This document shows positions 1 to 7,275 of a stretch of 31,359 nucleotides of DNA, one piece after another. The notes beneath the pieces are model-generated. The model was not told the origin of the DNA. It searched no databases and worked only from the letters and a program-made list of their open reading frames with translations. Origin of the DNA: Mesobacterium_A hydrothermale (GTDB lineage Bacteria; Pseudomonadota; Alphaproteobacteria; Rhodobacterales; Rhodobacteraceae); NCBI RefSeq assembly GCF_035818635.1, contig NZ_JAYLLH010000022.1, forward strand, positions 1 through 31,359, in the 5' to 3' direction. The translations under genes were made by a program, and so were the position numbers. The first letter of the stretch is position 1. Every line of letters starts with the position of its first letter.

Positions 1-1
1 G

Positions 2-1117
2 ATGAAAGGTGAAGACGGCAAGGACACCATGGATGGTGAAGCCGGAAATGACACCATCGAAGGTGGTCTCGACGACGACTGGATGAAGGGTGAGGGTGGC
101 CGCGACCTCATGCTGGGCGGCGAAGGCAATGACACCATGGACGGTGGCGTTGGCAATGACACCATGGATGGCGAAGCCGGCAACGATTTGATGCGCGGCG
201 GACGCGGCAACGACTGGATGCGCGGTGAAGCCGGGAACGACGTGATGTTCGGCGGTGCGGGCATCGACACCATGGCAGGGGGCCTTGGCAACGACATCTA
301 CTATGTCAACAGCATGGCGGATGTCACAAAAGAAAATGCCCGGGAAGGCTGGGACCAGGTCTTCTCGTGGTCGTCCTATGCTCTGCGCCAGCACAGCCAG
401 CACACCGAAGTGCTGCGCCTTCTTGGCACCAGCGACAACTCTGGCACCGGCAACGGACGTGACAACTATATCTATGGCAACAGCGGCGACAACCTGTTGA
501 ACGGCGCCATGGGCAATGACACGCTTGTCGGCGGCGATGGCAACGACACTTTCAAGGACGACAAAGGTATCGAACGCATGGTCGGCGGTCGGGGAAATGA
601 CACCTACTATGTCGACAACTCAAACGACAAGACGATCGAATATGCCGGAGGCGGGTATGACCGTGTCTTTGCGTCGGTCAGCTATTCCTTGCGCGACAGC
701 AGCCAGCATACCGAGAACCTGATCCTGACCGGAAGCGACAATATCAACGGGACCGGCAACGGTCGGAACAACGTCATTGTCGGCAATGACGGTGACAACG
801 TTCTGGACGGCGCCTTTGGAAACGACACTTTGAACGGCGGGGCAGGCAACGACACCTTGATCGGGGGGCCCGGAAACGACACGCTGGAAGGTGGTAGCGG
901 TATCGATACCTTCGTCTTCACGGGCGCGTCCGGCGTGGATCGGATCACCGATCTGGAAGTCGGGACCGATATCATTGACCTCTCGGCCCTGGGAGCAACC
1001 GTAGTCACTTGGAGCGCGGCCGGTACCGGGGTCGAGATGCTGGTGGATGGCGTATTGATCGCTACGATCGATGGTGTTTCCCCAGTCGATCTTGATCCGA
1101 TGGACTTCATCTTGTGA
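2..1117 (+). CDS. RTX calcium-binding secreted protein, 5'-truncated by window edge
   Basis: The 371 visible residues are the C-terminal part of a hemolysin-type calcium-binding (RTX) protein. They hold many glycine/aspartate nonapeptides of the GGxGNDTL kind, which fold into a calcium-loaded parallel beta-roll after type I secretion. The first nine or so repeats (residues 1-95) often carry Met where Leu is usual (DTM, DLM, DWM, DVM). A 102-residue unit then occurs twice. The last 60 residues (around FVFTGASGVDRITDLEVGTD) resemble the C-terminal secretion-signal region of serralysin-like and other RTX proteins. The frame is open to base 2 and repeats begin at once, so the ATG there is probably internal and the real start lies outside the window. 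No catalytic domain is visible, so adhesin, protease or hydrolase cannot be distinguished. Confidence 0.85.
   Translation: MKGEDGKDTMDGEAGNDTIEGGLDDDWMKGEGGRDLMLGGEGNDTMDGGVGNDTMDGEAGNDLMRGGRGNDWMRGEAGNDVMFGGAGIDTMAGGLGNDIYYVNSMADVTKENAREGWDQVFSWSSYALRQHSQHTEVLRLLGTSDNSGTGNGRDNYIYGNSGDNLLNGAMGNDTLVGGDGNDTFKDDKGIERMVGGRGNDTYYVDNSNDKTIEYAGGGYDRVFASVSYSLRDSSQHTENLILTGSDNINGTGNGRNNVIVGNDGDNVLDGAFGNDTLNGGAGNDTLIGGPGNDTLEGGSGIDTFVFTGASGVDRITDLEVGTDIIDLSALGATVVTWSAAGTGVEMLVDGVLIATIDGVSPVDLDPMDFIL
287..898 (+). repeat. Two tandem copies of a 306-bp (102-aa) unit inside the RTX gene
   Basis: Copy 1 starts at 287 (GNDIYYVNS) and copy 2 at 593 (GNDTYYVDN), a period of exactly 306 bp. Shared landmarks are GNDxYYV, VFxSxSYxLRxxSQHTE, GTGNGRxN and GDNxLxGAxGNDTL. 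The copies have diverged, so this is an old internal duplication rather than a recent slippage. Confidence 0.8.
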
Positions 1118-1169
1118 AGTTCAACCTAGCCGGGCCGGCCATTTCCGGCGCATGATCCAAGACAAATTC

Positions 1170-1198
1170 AACAGGCCCGTCGGTTCGGCGGGCCTGTT
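1170..1198. terminator. Hairpin between convergent RTX and ferredoxin genes
   Basis: A 10-bp perfect stem (AACAGGCCCG / CGGGCCTGTT) with a 9-nt loop lies between the RTX stop (1117) and the ferredoxin stop (1231). The stem ends in TT on the plus strand and AA precedes it, so it can act in both directions. It fits a bidirectional intrinsic terminator with a short U tract. Confidence 0.7.
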
Positions 1199-1230
1199 TC
1201 ACATGTCGTGGTCAAAACACCTTTTGCCGA

Positions 1231-1557
1231 TCATCCCTGCCTTTCGGGCACCATCACGCGCATCCCGTCCAGTTCCGGGGTCAAAGTCACCTGACACGAC
1301 AGGCGAGAGGTTTCCTCGTCTGGCTCAAAGGCGAAATCCAGCAGGTCGGCTTCGTCCTCTGCCTTGCCTGGAAGCTTTCCGATCCAGTCGCGGTCGACGT
1401 AGACGTGACAGGTCGAACAACTGCATGCGCCGCCGCATTCGGCCAGAATGCCCGGTATGTTGGCGGCACGCGCGGCCTCCATCAGGGAAATGCCGGCGCG
1501 GGCCGTGGTGGTGATTTCCTGTCCGTCAGACGTTACAAAGCTTAGCTTGATCATCAT
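1231..1557 (-). CDS. Adrenodoxin/putidaredoxin-type [2Fe-2S] ferredoxin
   Basis: A 108-residue soluble electron carrier. Ligand cysteines follow the vertebrate/bacterial oxygenase-ferredoxin pattern: C41-x5-C47-x2-C50, then C88 (core CGGACSCSTC). This class shuttles single electrons from an NAD(P)H ferredoxin reductase to an oxygenase or another acceptor. I chose the ATG at 1557, 10 bp after the stop of the reductase gene; a longer ATG at 1590 would overlap the reductase and adds a non-family N-terminus. It is the last gene of the eight-gene minus-strand operon. Reductase and ferredoxin form an obvious pair, but no P450 or Rieske oxygenase is in the operon, so its electron acceptor is unknown. 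The acyl-CoA-dehydrogenase-like protein is the only local candidate (inference). Confidence 0.9.
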   Translation of the reverse strand: MMIKLSFVTSDGQEITTTARAGISLMEAARAANIPGILAECGGACSCSTCHVYVDRDWIGKLPGKAEDEADLLDFAFEPDEETSRLSCQVTLTPELDGMRVMVPERQG

Positions 1558-1567
1558 ATGTCTTTCA

Positions 1568-2797
1568 TCAGGCGGCTTTTTGCGCCGCAAGGGGTAGGGA
1601 TCTCAGCGTCACGGCCGGATCGGCCAATGCCGCGGCCAAAGGCGATTGCCCGGCCTCGATCAAGCGTTTACCGGTCATGTAGGCGCGGGGGTCGTTCATC
1701 GCGTCCACCGCCAGCAGATCGGGTCCACGGAAATACCAGTGGCTTTGTGATCCCGGCTTGTCACCAGGCCGCACGATGACGCGGTCATAACCTGTGTTCA
1801 GCCCGGCGATCTGCAACTTGGTGTCATATTGGTCCGACCAGAACCAAGGTTGCGCGACATAGGGCTGATCGCCGCCCAGCATGGTGGCCGCTGTCGCCTC
1901 TGCCTGATCAATCGCATTGGGCACGCTTTCCAACCGGATGCGCTGCCCTTTCCAGGGAAAGGATGCGCAATCCCCGGCGGCGAAGATGCCCGCATGGCTG
2001 GTCCGGCCCAGGGCGTCGACCTTGATGCCGTTGTCGATCTCGAGTCCGGCGGCGTCGGCCAGGGCCACCGACGGGCGCACCCCGATCCCGCAGATGACGA
2101 AATCGATGGACAGATCGGTACCGTCCGAAAGGGTTGCGTTCAAGGCACCGCCCGATTGCTTCAGCACCTTCAAGCCGCAGCCTTCCCGGATATCGACACC
2201 ATGGCCGGCGTGCATCGCCTTGATCCAGGCGGCGGTTTCCGTTGCGGCAACACGGGCCAGGATACGCGGCGCCATTTCCACCAGCGTCACGACCAGCCCG
2301 CGCTTGGCGGCAACCGCCGCCGCCTCCAGCCCGACATAGCCGCCACCGACGATCAGCACCCGGCGGCCGAGGTCAAATTCCTGCGCCATCGCATCGGCAT
2401 CGGCAAGCGACCGCATTGTATAGACCCCCGGCAGGTCACCTCCCATCGCTGCGGGCAGTCGGATTGGTTCGGCCCCGGTGGTCAGGGCGATCTGATCCGC
2501 CTGCACCTTCGTACCGTTCGACAGGAAAACTGTACGATCTCCCGGGTCGAGCGCTGTCACCTGCGTACCGGTGATCAACTCGATCCCCTGATCGGCATAG
2601 AAGCTTTCGGGCCGCAGGAACAGACGGTCCAGTTGCAACTCTCCCAGCATGTATTTCTTGGACAGGGGCGGACGTTGGTAGGGGGCAACCGGCTCTGCCC
2701 CGTATAGCGACAGCTTGCCGTCAAACCCCAGCGCGCGCAGCTTGACCGCCAGCGCAGACCCGGCCTGGCCTGCGCCGATCACGACGATATGGGACAT
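1568..2797 (-). CDS. FAD-dependent NAD(P)H:ferredoxin reductase
   Basis: A 409-residue pyridine-nucleotide:disulfide-oxidoreductase-fold protein of the putidaredoxin/rhodocoxin/rubredoxin reductase type. The FAD Rossmann motif GAGQAG is at residues 8-13, the NAD(P)H motif GGGYVG at 151-156, and the second FAD contact (GIFAAGDCASF) lies in the C-terminal half, followed by the reductase C-terminal domain with its WFWSDQYD motif. It should oxidise NADH or NADPH and reduce the adjacent [2Fe-2S] ferredoxin. The start at 2797 has a good ribosome site (AAGGAAGG). It lies 57 bp after cynS and 10 bp before the ferredoxin. Family assignment is firm; the physiological electron acceptor is unknown. Confidence 0.92.
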   Translation of the reverse strand: MSHIVVIGAGQAGSALAVKLRALGFDGKLSLYGAEPVAPYQRPPLSKKYMLGELQLDRLFLRPESFYADQGIELITGTQVTALDPGDRTVFLSNGTKVQADQIALTTGAEPIRLPAAMGGDLPGVYTMRSLADADAMAQEFDLGRRVLIVGGGYVGLEAAAVAAKRGLVVTLVEMAPRILARVAATETAAWIKAMHAGHGVDIREGCGLKVLKQSGGALNATLSDGTDLSIDFVICGIGVRPSVALADAAGLEIDNGIKVDALGRTSHAGIFAAGDCASFPWKGQRIRLESVPNAIDQAEATAATMLGGDQPYVAQPWFWSDQYDTKLQIAGLNTGYDRVIVRPGDKPGSQSHWYFRGPDLLAVDAMNDPRAYMTGKRLIEAGQSPLAAALADPAVTLRSLPLAAQKAA

Positions 2798-2854
2798 GTC
2801 AGAACCTTCCTTGACGGGACCGGCGCACGACCAGTGGCGTCCGCCGGACCAGGA

Positions 2855-3307
2855 TCAATACATCTTGTACGGCAGGAACTTGCCGTCGAGCACGATCTTT
2901 ACGCGGTCGCCCGCCGGGTTCGCCTCGCGAGAGATGTCCATCGTGAAGTCGATGGCCGACATGATGCCGTCGCCGAATTCCTCTTCGATCAGGGCCTTCA
3001 TCGTGGTGCCATAGACGTTCACCACTTCGTACAGGCGATAGATCAGCGGATCGGTGGGCACGGCGGTCGGCAGCGAGCCGCGATAGGGCACGGTCATCAG
3101 CAGCGCGGTTTCTTCGTCCGAGAAGTTCAGCTTGAGCGCGTTGCCAGCCTTTTCGATCTGGTCTTTCGAGAGGGAAATCTGGCCCATCAGCGCGGCGGTG
3201 ACCCATTCCTTGGACTGGCCCACGGCGGCGGCCACATCAGCCCATTTGATATCGTTGAAGGTCTTGTGAGCGATGATCTTTTCGGTCAGTTCAGCACGGG
3301 TGGTCAT
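2855..3307 (-). CDS. cynS: Cyanate hydratase (cyanase)
   Basis: Cyanase converts cyanate plus bicarbonate to carbamate and CO2, and carbamate decays to ammonia and CO2. The 150-residue protein has the N-terminal helical DNA-binding-like domain and the C-terminal catalytic segment RGSLPTAVPTDP...IYRLYE...GDGIMSAIDF. The catalytic triad is present as R91, E94 and S117, with the same spacing as Arg96/Glu99/Ser122 of the E. coli enzyme. I chose the ATG at 3307 because GGAGAA sits six bases upstream; an in-frame ATG at 3331 has no such site. Length is close to the family norm (about 150-156). It sits sixth in an operon with an ABC importer and redox genes. The 106-bp gap upstream holds a weak GGACGG/CCGTCC hairpin (3342-3369). 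Confidence 0.97.
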   Translation of the reverse strand: MTTRAELTEKIIAHKTFNDIKWADVAAAVGQSKEWVTAALMGQISLSKDQIEKAGNALKLNFSDEETALLMTVPYRGSLPTAVPTDPLIYRLYEVVNVYGTTMKALIEEEFGDGIMSAIDFTMDISREANPAGDRVKIVLDGKFLPYKMY

Positions 3308-3413
3308 GTCTGGGTTCTCCGTTATTGACATGGCAAGGCAGGGACGGCGGGCGCGCTATGCACCCGTCCGCTAGGCCTGTTGGGAAAAGGGCTTCGGGTC
3401 TGGGAAACGGCCG

Positions 3414-4526
3414 TCAGGCCGTTTCCATCTGGTCGATCAGCATCCGAAGATGTTTCGTTGCCGGGGTCACGATGCCGACGAAATAGGCCTCGCGCAGGCG
3501 GCGCTGCGCGGCCCCGCGGGTGACATAGCCGCGTGCGCCCATGTGCAGCTGCGCCCAGTGCGCAGCCTTCATTGACAGCTCTCCGCCCGCCAGACGGGCC
3601 TTGAGCACCCGCAGATAGAAGGCGTCGGACAGGTCATAGGGCGTCTTGGCCATTTCCAGAACGTCTGTCACCAGTGCGTCATATTCCGCGCGCAAATCGC
3701 TGGCCTGCACTTCAAGGTACTTGTTGACGTGACCCAGCGGCGCTTCGACCTGTTCGATCAGTTCGATGCAGTTTTTCACGATGCCTGCGGCCATCCCGCA
3801 TTGCAGCAGGGTAAATCCGGGGCGGATGCGCTGGATGAAATCGCCCGCTGGGTCCCCCAGCACATAGGCGTCGGGAACGAACACGTCACGGCATTGCACG
3901 TTGCAGGTGGCGGTGCCGCCCATGGCGACAAATTCGTGGTCAAGCTTCAGCTTGATACCGTCCCAGGCGGCGTGGAAAATCGCCATGACGCGTTTGGGCG
4001 CGTCTTCGCCCTCCACGTCGACGTGGAACATGGAGCCGAAATAGCCGTCTTCGACCAGGTTCGAGACCCAGGGCAACATGCCCTTGACCTTGTAACCGCC
4101 ATCGACCCGCACGCCTTTCAGGCGCATCGGTTCGATCTGGCCCATCGCCTTCATCGGGTTCGACATGCCAGTACCGCCCAGAGCGTCGCCCTTCAGGACT
4201 TTCGGCAGGACTTCGGCCTTCAGTACGTCGCTGTCCGAGGACGCGATGTACCAGGCCAGCGTGTCCTGGCACCACACGCAAAAGCCGGTCGACAGGCATT
4301 CCTCGGATGCCCGCGCCATCGCAAGGATCGCATCGGTCAGATCGACATTGCCGTCGATGCCCCCGCCATGGGTGCTGTAGGCGCCGGCCTTGCCATACGC
4401 GCGCATGATATCTTCGGGGTAGATCCGCTCTTCGTCGATCTTGATGACGATCGAGGCCAGATCCTCGCGGGAAATTCGGTCGATTTCATCAAAGTCATAA
4501 GCGGTGAGGGACGTTGCCACGTTCAT
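3414..4526 (-). CDS. Acyl-CoA-dehydrogenase-fold flavoprotein, unusual active site
   Basis: A 370-residue protein with acyl-CoA dehydrogenase superfamily architecture: N-terminal helical domain, middle beta domain (GGTGMSNPMKAMGQ, then a MGGTATCNV segment) and C-terminal helical bundle with the near-canonical HMGARGYV. Normal family members oxidise acyl-CoA and pass electrons to ETF. Here the C-terminal EGT-type motif that carries the catalytic Glu in medium-chain enzymes is replaced by GIVTPATKHL, so ordinary acyl-CoA dehydrogenation is doubtful. Some relatives with this fold are flavin monooxygenases (DszC-like) or other oxidases. The ATG at 4526 has AGGAA eight bases upstream; the ATG at 4544 has no ribosome site. 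Lying between an OsmC gene and cynS, it is the best candidate for the step that produces cyanate or a precursor (inference). Confidence 0.75.
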   Translation of the reverse strand: MNVATSLTAYDFDEIDRISREDLASIVIKIDEERIYPEDIMRAYGKAGAYSTHGGGIDGNVDLTDAILAMARASEECLSTGFCVWCQDTLAWYIASSDSDVLKAEVLPKVLKGDALGGTGMSNPMKAMGQIEPMRLKGVRVDGGYKVKGMLPWVSNLVEDGYFGSMFHVDVEGEDAPKRVMAIFHAAWDGIKLKLDHEFVAMGGTATCNVQCRDVFVPDAYVLGDPAGDFIQRIRPGFTLLQCGMAAGIVKNCIELIEQVEAPLGHVNKYLEVQASDLRAEYDALVTDVLEMAKTPYDLSDAFYLRVLKARLAGGELSMKAAHWAQLHMGARGYVTRGAAQRRLREAYFVGIVTPATKHLRMLIDQMETA

Positions 4527-4555
4527 CTCGGGATTCCTCGTCATAGGTGGGAGAG

Positions 4556-4590
4556 CAGGCCGCGCCCGCGCGCGTTCCGGGCGCGGCCTG
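4556..4590 (-). promoter_or_regulatory. Strong intercistronic hairpin between osmC-like and flavoprotein genes
   Basis: A perfect 13-bp GC-rich stem (4556-4568 with 4578-4590; arm CAGGCCGCGCCCG) with a 9-nt loop lies in the 74-bp gap. No U tract follows on the minus strand, so it more likely protects upstream mRNA or partly attenuates the downstream genes than fully terminates. Confidence 0.55.
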
Positions 4591-4600
4591 AAGGCTTGGA

Positions 4601-5146
4601 TCAGACGCTTTCAGCGACCATGTTGACCGGGCGCGAGAAGGTGTTGAACACCGGCGACCACTGGATCACGTGGGCGATCAGGGCGTCGATTTCTTCCTTC
4701 GGACAGTCGGCTTCCATATCGACCTTGATGCGCACATCAGTGAAGCCGACCGGTTTTTCGGACGTATCGCCGGTGCCCCATACGGCGGTGATGTTCAAAT
4801 CACCTTCCAGTGCCAGTTCCAGCTTTTGAACCGTGATGCCACGGGCAACGGCATTTGCGTGCAGACCGACGGCCACACAGGACCCCAAGGCGGCCAGCGA
4901 CGCCTCGGACGGGTTCGGGGCGGTGTCGTCACCCAGCAGCGCGGGTGGCTCGTCCACGATGTAGGGTTCGAGGTTGCGGATATAGTTCAGGTGGCGGAAG
5001 CGACCTTCGGCGACGGTCTTGCACGACAGTGTCTTGATCGCCTGGGGGTTTTCCTTGCCCTTTTCGATCAGGGCATTCAGCCCGGTCTTGTCGATGGGTT
5101 CCAGGCCAGCAAGGCAGCCAGTCAGGGCGGTTGCAGGTTCAGACAT
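4601..5146 (-). CDS. OsmC-family protein with one active-site cysteine
   Basis: A 181-residue OsmC/Ohr-superfamily protein. In peroxiredoxin-like members, two cysteines reduce organic hydroperoxides. The first is present (C90, in LAALGSCVAVGL). The second, normally in a CPxxxT-like motif near the C-terminus, is replaced by Ser (S164 in WSPVFNT). C148 is nearby in sequence but offset by 16 residues. The usual two-Cys peroxidase cycle is therefore unlikely without rearrangement. The start at 5146 has GAGGAG ten bases upstream. It follows the permease by 32 bp in the same operon. Possible roles are handling a reactive sulfur or cyano intermediate, or a hydrolase-type activity; neither is shown by the sequence. 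Confidence 0.85.
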   Translation of the reverse strand: MSEPATALTGCLAGLEPIDKTGLNALIEKGKENPQAIKTLSCKTVAEGRFRHLNYIRNLEPYIVDEPPALLGDDTAPNPSEASLAALGSCVAVGLHANAVARGITVQKLELALEGDLNITAVWGTGDTSEKPVGFTDVRIKVDMEADCPKEEIDALIAHVIQWSPVFNTFSRPVNMVAESV

Positions 5147-5178
5147 TGGGTATACTCCTCTGGTTTGTCTGGATCAGG

Positions 5179-6000
5179 TCAGTGCGCGGTGTCGCGCACC
5201 CAGTTGAATTTCTTGATGGCCTGCATGCAGAGCCAATCGAGGGTGAAGCCGATCAGGCCGATCACCACGACCACGGCACCCAGCCGGGCATAGTCCAGCG
5301 TGTCGCGGGCATCGTTGATGGCGTAGCCAAGCCCCGAGGTGACGCCGAGGTATTCAGCAGGGACCAGCACCACCCAGGCCACACCCAGCGCCAGCCGGAT
5401 ACCCGTCAGGACATCAACAGCGATGGCCGGCAGGATGACGACGAACAGCATGTGGAACGGGTTGGCACCAAGATTGCGGGCCACCTTCAGCCAGCTGGGG
5501 TCGATGCGGCGCACCCCTGCAGCGGTCGAGAACAGGATCGGCCAGATCGCGGCCACCCCGATCAGGAAGACAATCGCCCCGTCCCAGGTGTCATAGACCA
5601 TCACCGCGATGGGCATCCACGACAGCGGGGAAATCATCCGCAGGAACTGAAACGGCACATTGGTCAATTCCCGCAGCCAGGGGATACGGCCGATGGCGAT
5701 GCCAACCGGCACCCCCAACGCGGCTGCGATCCCCAGACCCGCCCCGACGCGATACAGCGACGGGCCGGACATGGAAAACACCTCGCCTGTTCGCAGGATG
5801 TCCCAAAGGGCCGCCAAAGTTGGCGCTGGGGCGAAATCGGCAAAGGCGAACAGGTCGTCGTTGTTCGCAACGGCCCAGCCACCCAGCCACCAAAGGCCCA
5901 GCAACATGGCGATGCCCAGCAGCCCGAAGGCATGGCCACGCAGGCGGCCAAGCTTCGGCAACGTCAGTTTGAAACCTTGGGTGTCCGGGATCGAGGTCAC
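5179..6000 (-). CDS. ABC transporter permease, nitrate/sulfonate/cyanate type
   Basis: A 273-residue inner-membrane permease of the BPD_transp_1 family (SsuC/TauC/NrtB/CynB-like). About six hydrophobic segments run from residue 24, and the ATPase-contact EAA loop lies around SWLKVARNLGANPFHMLFVV, with the typical G and hydrophobic spacing. The likely start is a GTG at 6000 that overlaps the stop of the binding-protein gene by four bases (GTGA), implying translational coupling. With the adjacent ATPase and binding protein it makes a complete importer. Linkage to cynS resembles the cynABDS cyanate importer of cyanobacteria, but the family also moves nitrate, taurine and other sulfonates, so the substrate is inferred only. 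Confidence 0.88.
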   Translation of the reverse strand: MTSIPDTQGFKLTLPKLGRLRGHAFGLLGIAMLLGLWWLGGWAVANNDDLFAFADFAPAPTLAALWDILRTGEVFSMSGPSLYRVGAGLGIAAALGVPVGIAIGRIPWLRELTNVPFQFLRMISPLSWMPIAVMVYDTWDGAIVFLIGVAAIWPILFSTAAGVRRIDPSWLKVARNLGANPFHMLFVVILPAIAVDVLTGIRLALGVAWVVLVPAEYLGVTSGLGYAINDARDTLDYARLGAVVVVIGLIGFTLDWLCMQAIKKFNWVRDTAH

Positions 6001-7262
6001 AGCTTGAGTACCTCTTCACGGGTGAAGGGATCGCCGCCGCTGGCGACAGACGGGTCGTTCTGCCACTCGGGGTATTTGGCCAGCGCGTTCTTCACGAAGG
6101 TGTAATCGACGAGGTCGTTGGTCACGAAGTCCGGGTCGAGTTTTGACAGGAAGGTGGCATCGCCCGACACCACGGTCTTGTTCATCTCTTCCACGATCAA
6201 CTTGGTTGCAGACGGATAGGGCCACGGCTGAAAGTCGATCCGACCGTTGTGATATTCGCCTTCGTTCACGATGGCGCCGGTGTCGATGTAGTCCTGGTGG
6301 TCGGCATAAAGCGTCATCGCACGCTTCACCACCGCCGCCGGGGCCGGCAGGTAGCCCTCGCCATCCTTCGACAGCAGCTGCGCCACCTCTTCCTTGTTCT
6401 GGCTGGCATAGACACTGGCACGGACAACGGCGTTCATCACCTTCTGGGTCCACTCGGGCTTGGCCGTGGTGACCTGTTCGTTCATGCAAACGACGCAACA
6501 GGGGTGGTTTTTCCAGATGTCACCGGTAAAGCGCAGCATCCGGGCACCGGCCTTCAACTCGCCCAGCGCGTTGAAAGGTTCCGCGACGATGTAGGCGTCG
6601 ATCTTCTTCGCGGCCAGCGCCGGCGGCATTTCCGGCGGCGGCAGAACCTGAAGGTTGACCTCGTCATTGGCCAGCGGTTCGCCCTGTGATTTGATCACCG
6701 GTTTCAGCCCGTTGGCGCGCAGCGCGTATTGCAGCACGATGTTGTGCATCGAGTACCAGAACGGCACCGCGACCTGCTTGCCGCCCAGACCGGCGAAATC
6801 GGTCACGTCGGTATGACGCCCAACCACAAGGGCCGAACCGTTGGTATGCGCCCAGGCCATGACCTTGACCGGAAAGTCGTTGTTGTAGCGCATCCAGACC
6901 GGGATCGGCTTGAGGAAGTGCACAAGGTTGAACTTGCCCGCGACAAAGGCCTCGATCAGCGGCGACCAGCCTCGGATCAGGGTCGGGCGCTCGGCCTCCA
7001 GCCCTTCGTCTGCGAAATAGCCCTTGGCATGGGCGACCAGCAGCGGTGTCGCGTCGGTGATCGGCAGATAGCCGATGCGGACGACCTCGTCATCTTGTGC
7101 CATCGCGGGCATCGGGAAACCGCCGGCGAGCGAGCCCATCAGCGCGGCAAGGCCACCGCCAGCGAGCATATCGAGCGTCATCCGCCGTCCCTTGTCGATC
7201 CCGTCATGGCCGCAGCACGCGCCGTGCAGGTCGTGGGAATGGTTTTTCTTGCAATCGGTCAT
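5997..7262 (-). CDS. Tat-exported ABC substrate-binding protein, NrtA/CynA-like, Cys/His-rich N-terminus
   Basis: A 421-residue periplasmic binding protein of the NMT1/NrtA/SsuA type (opening IGYLPITDATPLLVAHAKG). The export signal is twin-arginine: GRRMTLDML followed by a Gly/Ala/Leu core and AMA-QDD cleavage. Ahead of the arginines is an unusually long N-region, rich in Cys and His (C4, H8, H10, H13, C16, C17, H19), that would stay on the signal peptide. The mature part has a KNHPCCVVC cluster; HPCC is also seen in NrtA-like proteins as I recall. I chose the ATG at 7262, 13 bp after the ATPase stop and with GAGGACAGG upstream; a farther ATG (7319) overlaps the ATPase. It probably binds a small anion such as cyanate, nitrate or a related compound (inference). 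Confidence 0.85.
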   Translation of the reverse strand: MTDCKKNHSHDLHGACCGHDGIDKGRRMTLDMLAGGGLAALMGSLAGGFPMPAMAQDDEVVRIGYLPITDATPLLVAHAKGYFADEGLEAERPTLIRGWSPLIEAFVAGKFNLVHFLKPIPVWMRYNNDFPVKVMAWAHTNGSALVVGRHTDVTDFAGLGGKQVAVPFWYSMHNIVLQYALRANGLKPVIKSQGEPLANDEVNLQVLPPPEMPPALAAKKIDAYIVAEPFNALGELKAGARMLRFTGDIWKNHPCCVVCMNEQVTTAKPEWTQKVMNAVVRASVYASQNKEEVAQLLSKDGEGYLPAPAAVVKRAMTLYADHQDYIDTGAIVNEGEYHNGRIDFQPWPYPSATKLIVEEMNKTVVSGDATFLSKLDPDFVTNDLVDYTFVKNALAKYPEWQNDPSVASGGDPFTREEVLKL

Positions 7263-7275
7263 CCTGTCCTCGCTG

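Noticed and set aside
1829..2707. 292-residue open frame opposite the ferredoxin reductase gene
   Set aside because: It lies wholly antisense to a clear family member, has no recognisable domain or ribosome site, and has the Arg/His/Gln-rich composition of high-GC antisense frames.
3342..3369. GGACGG/CCGTCC inverted repeat upstream of cynS as an attenuator
   Set aside because: Short stem with a 16-nt loop; could be chance in GC-rich DNA, so only mentioned with cynS.
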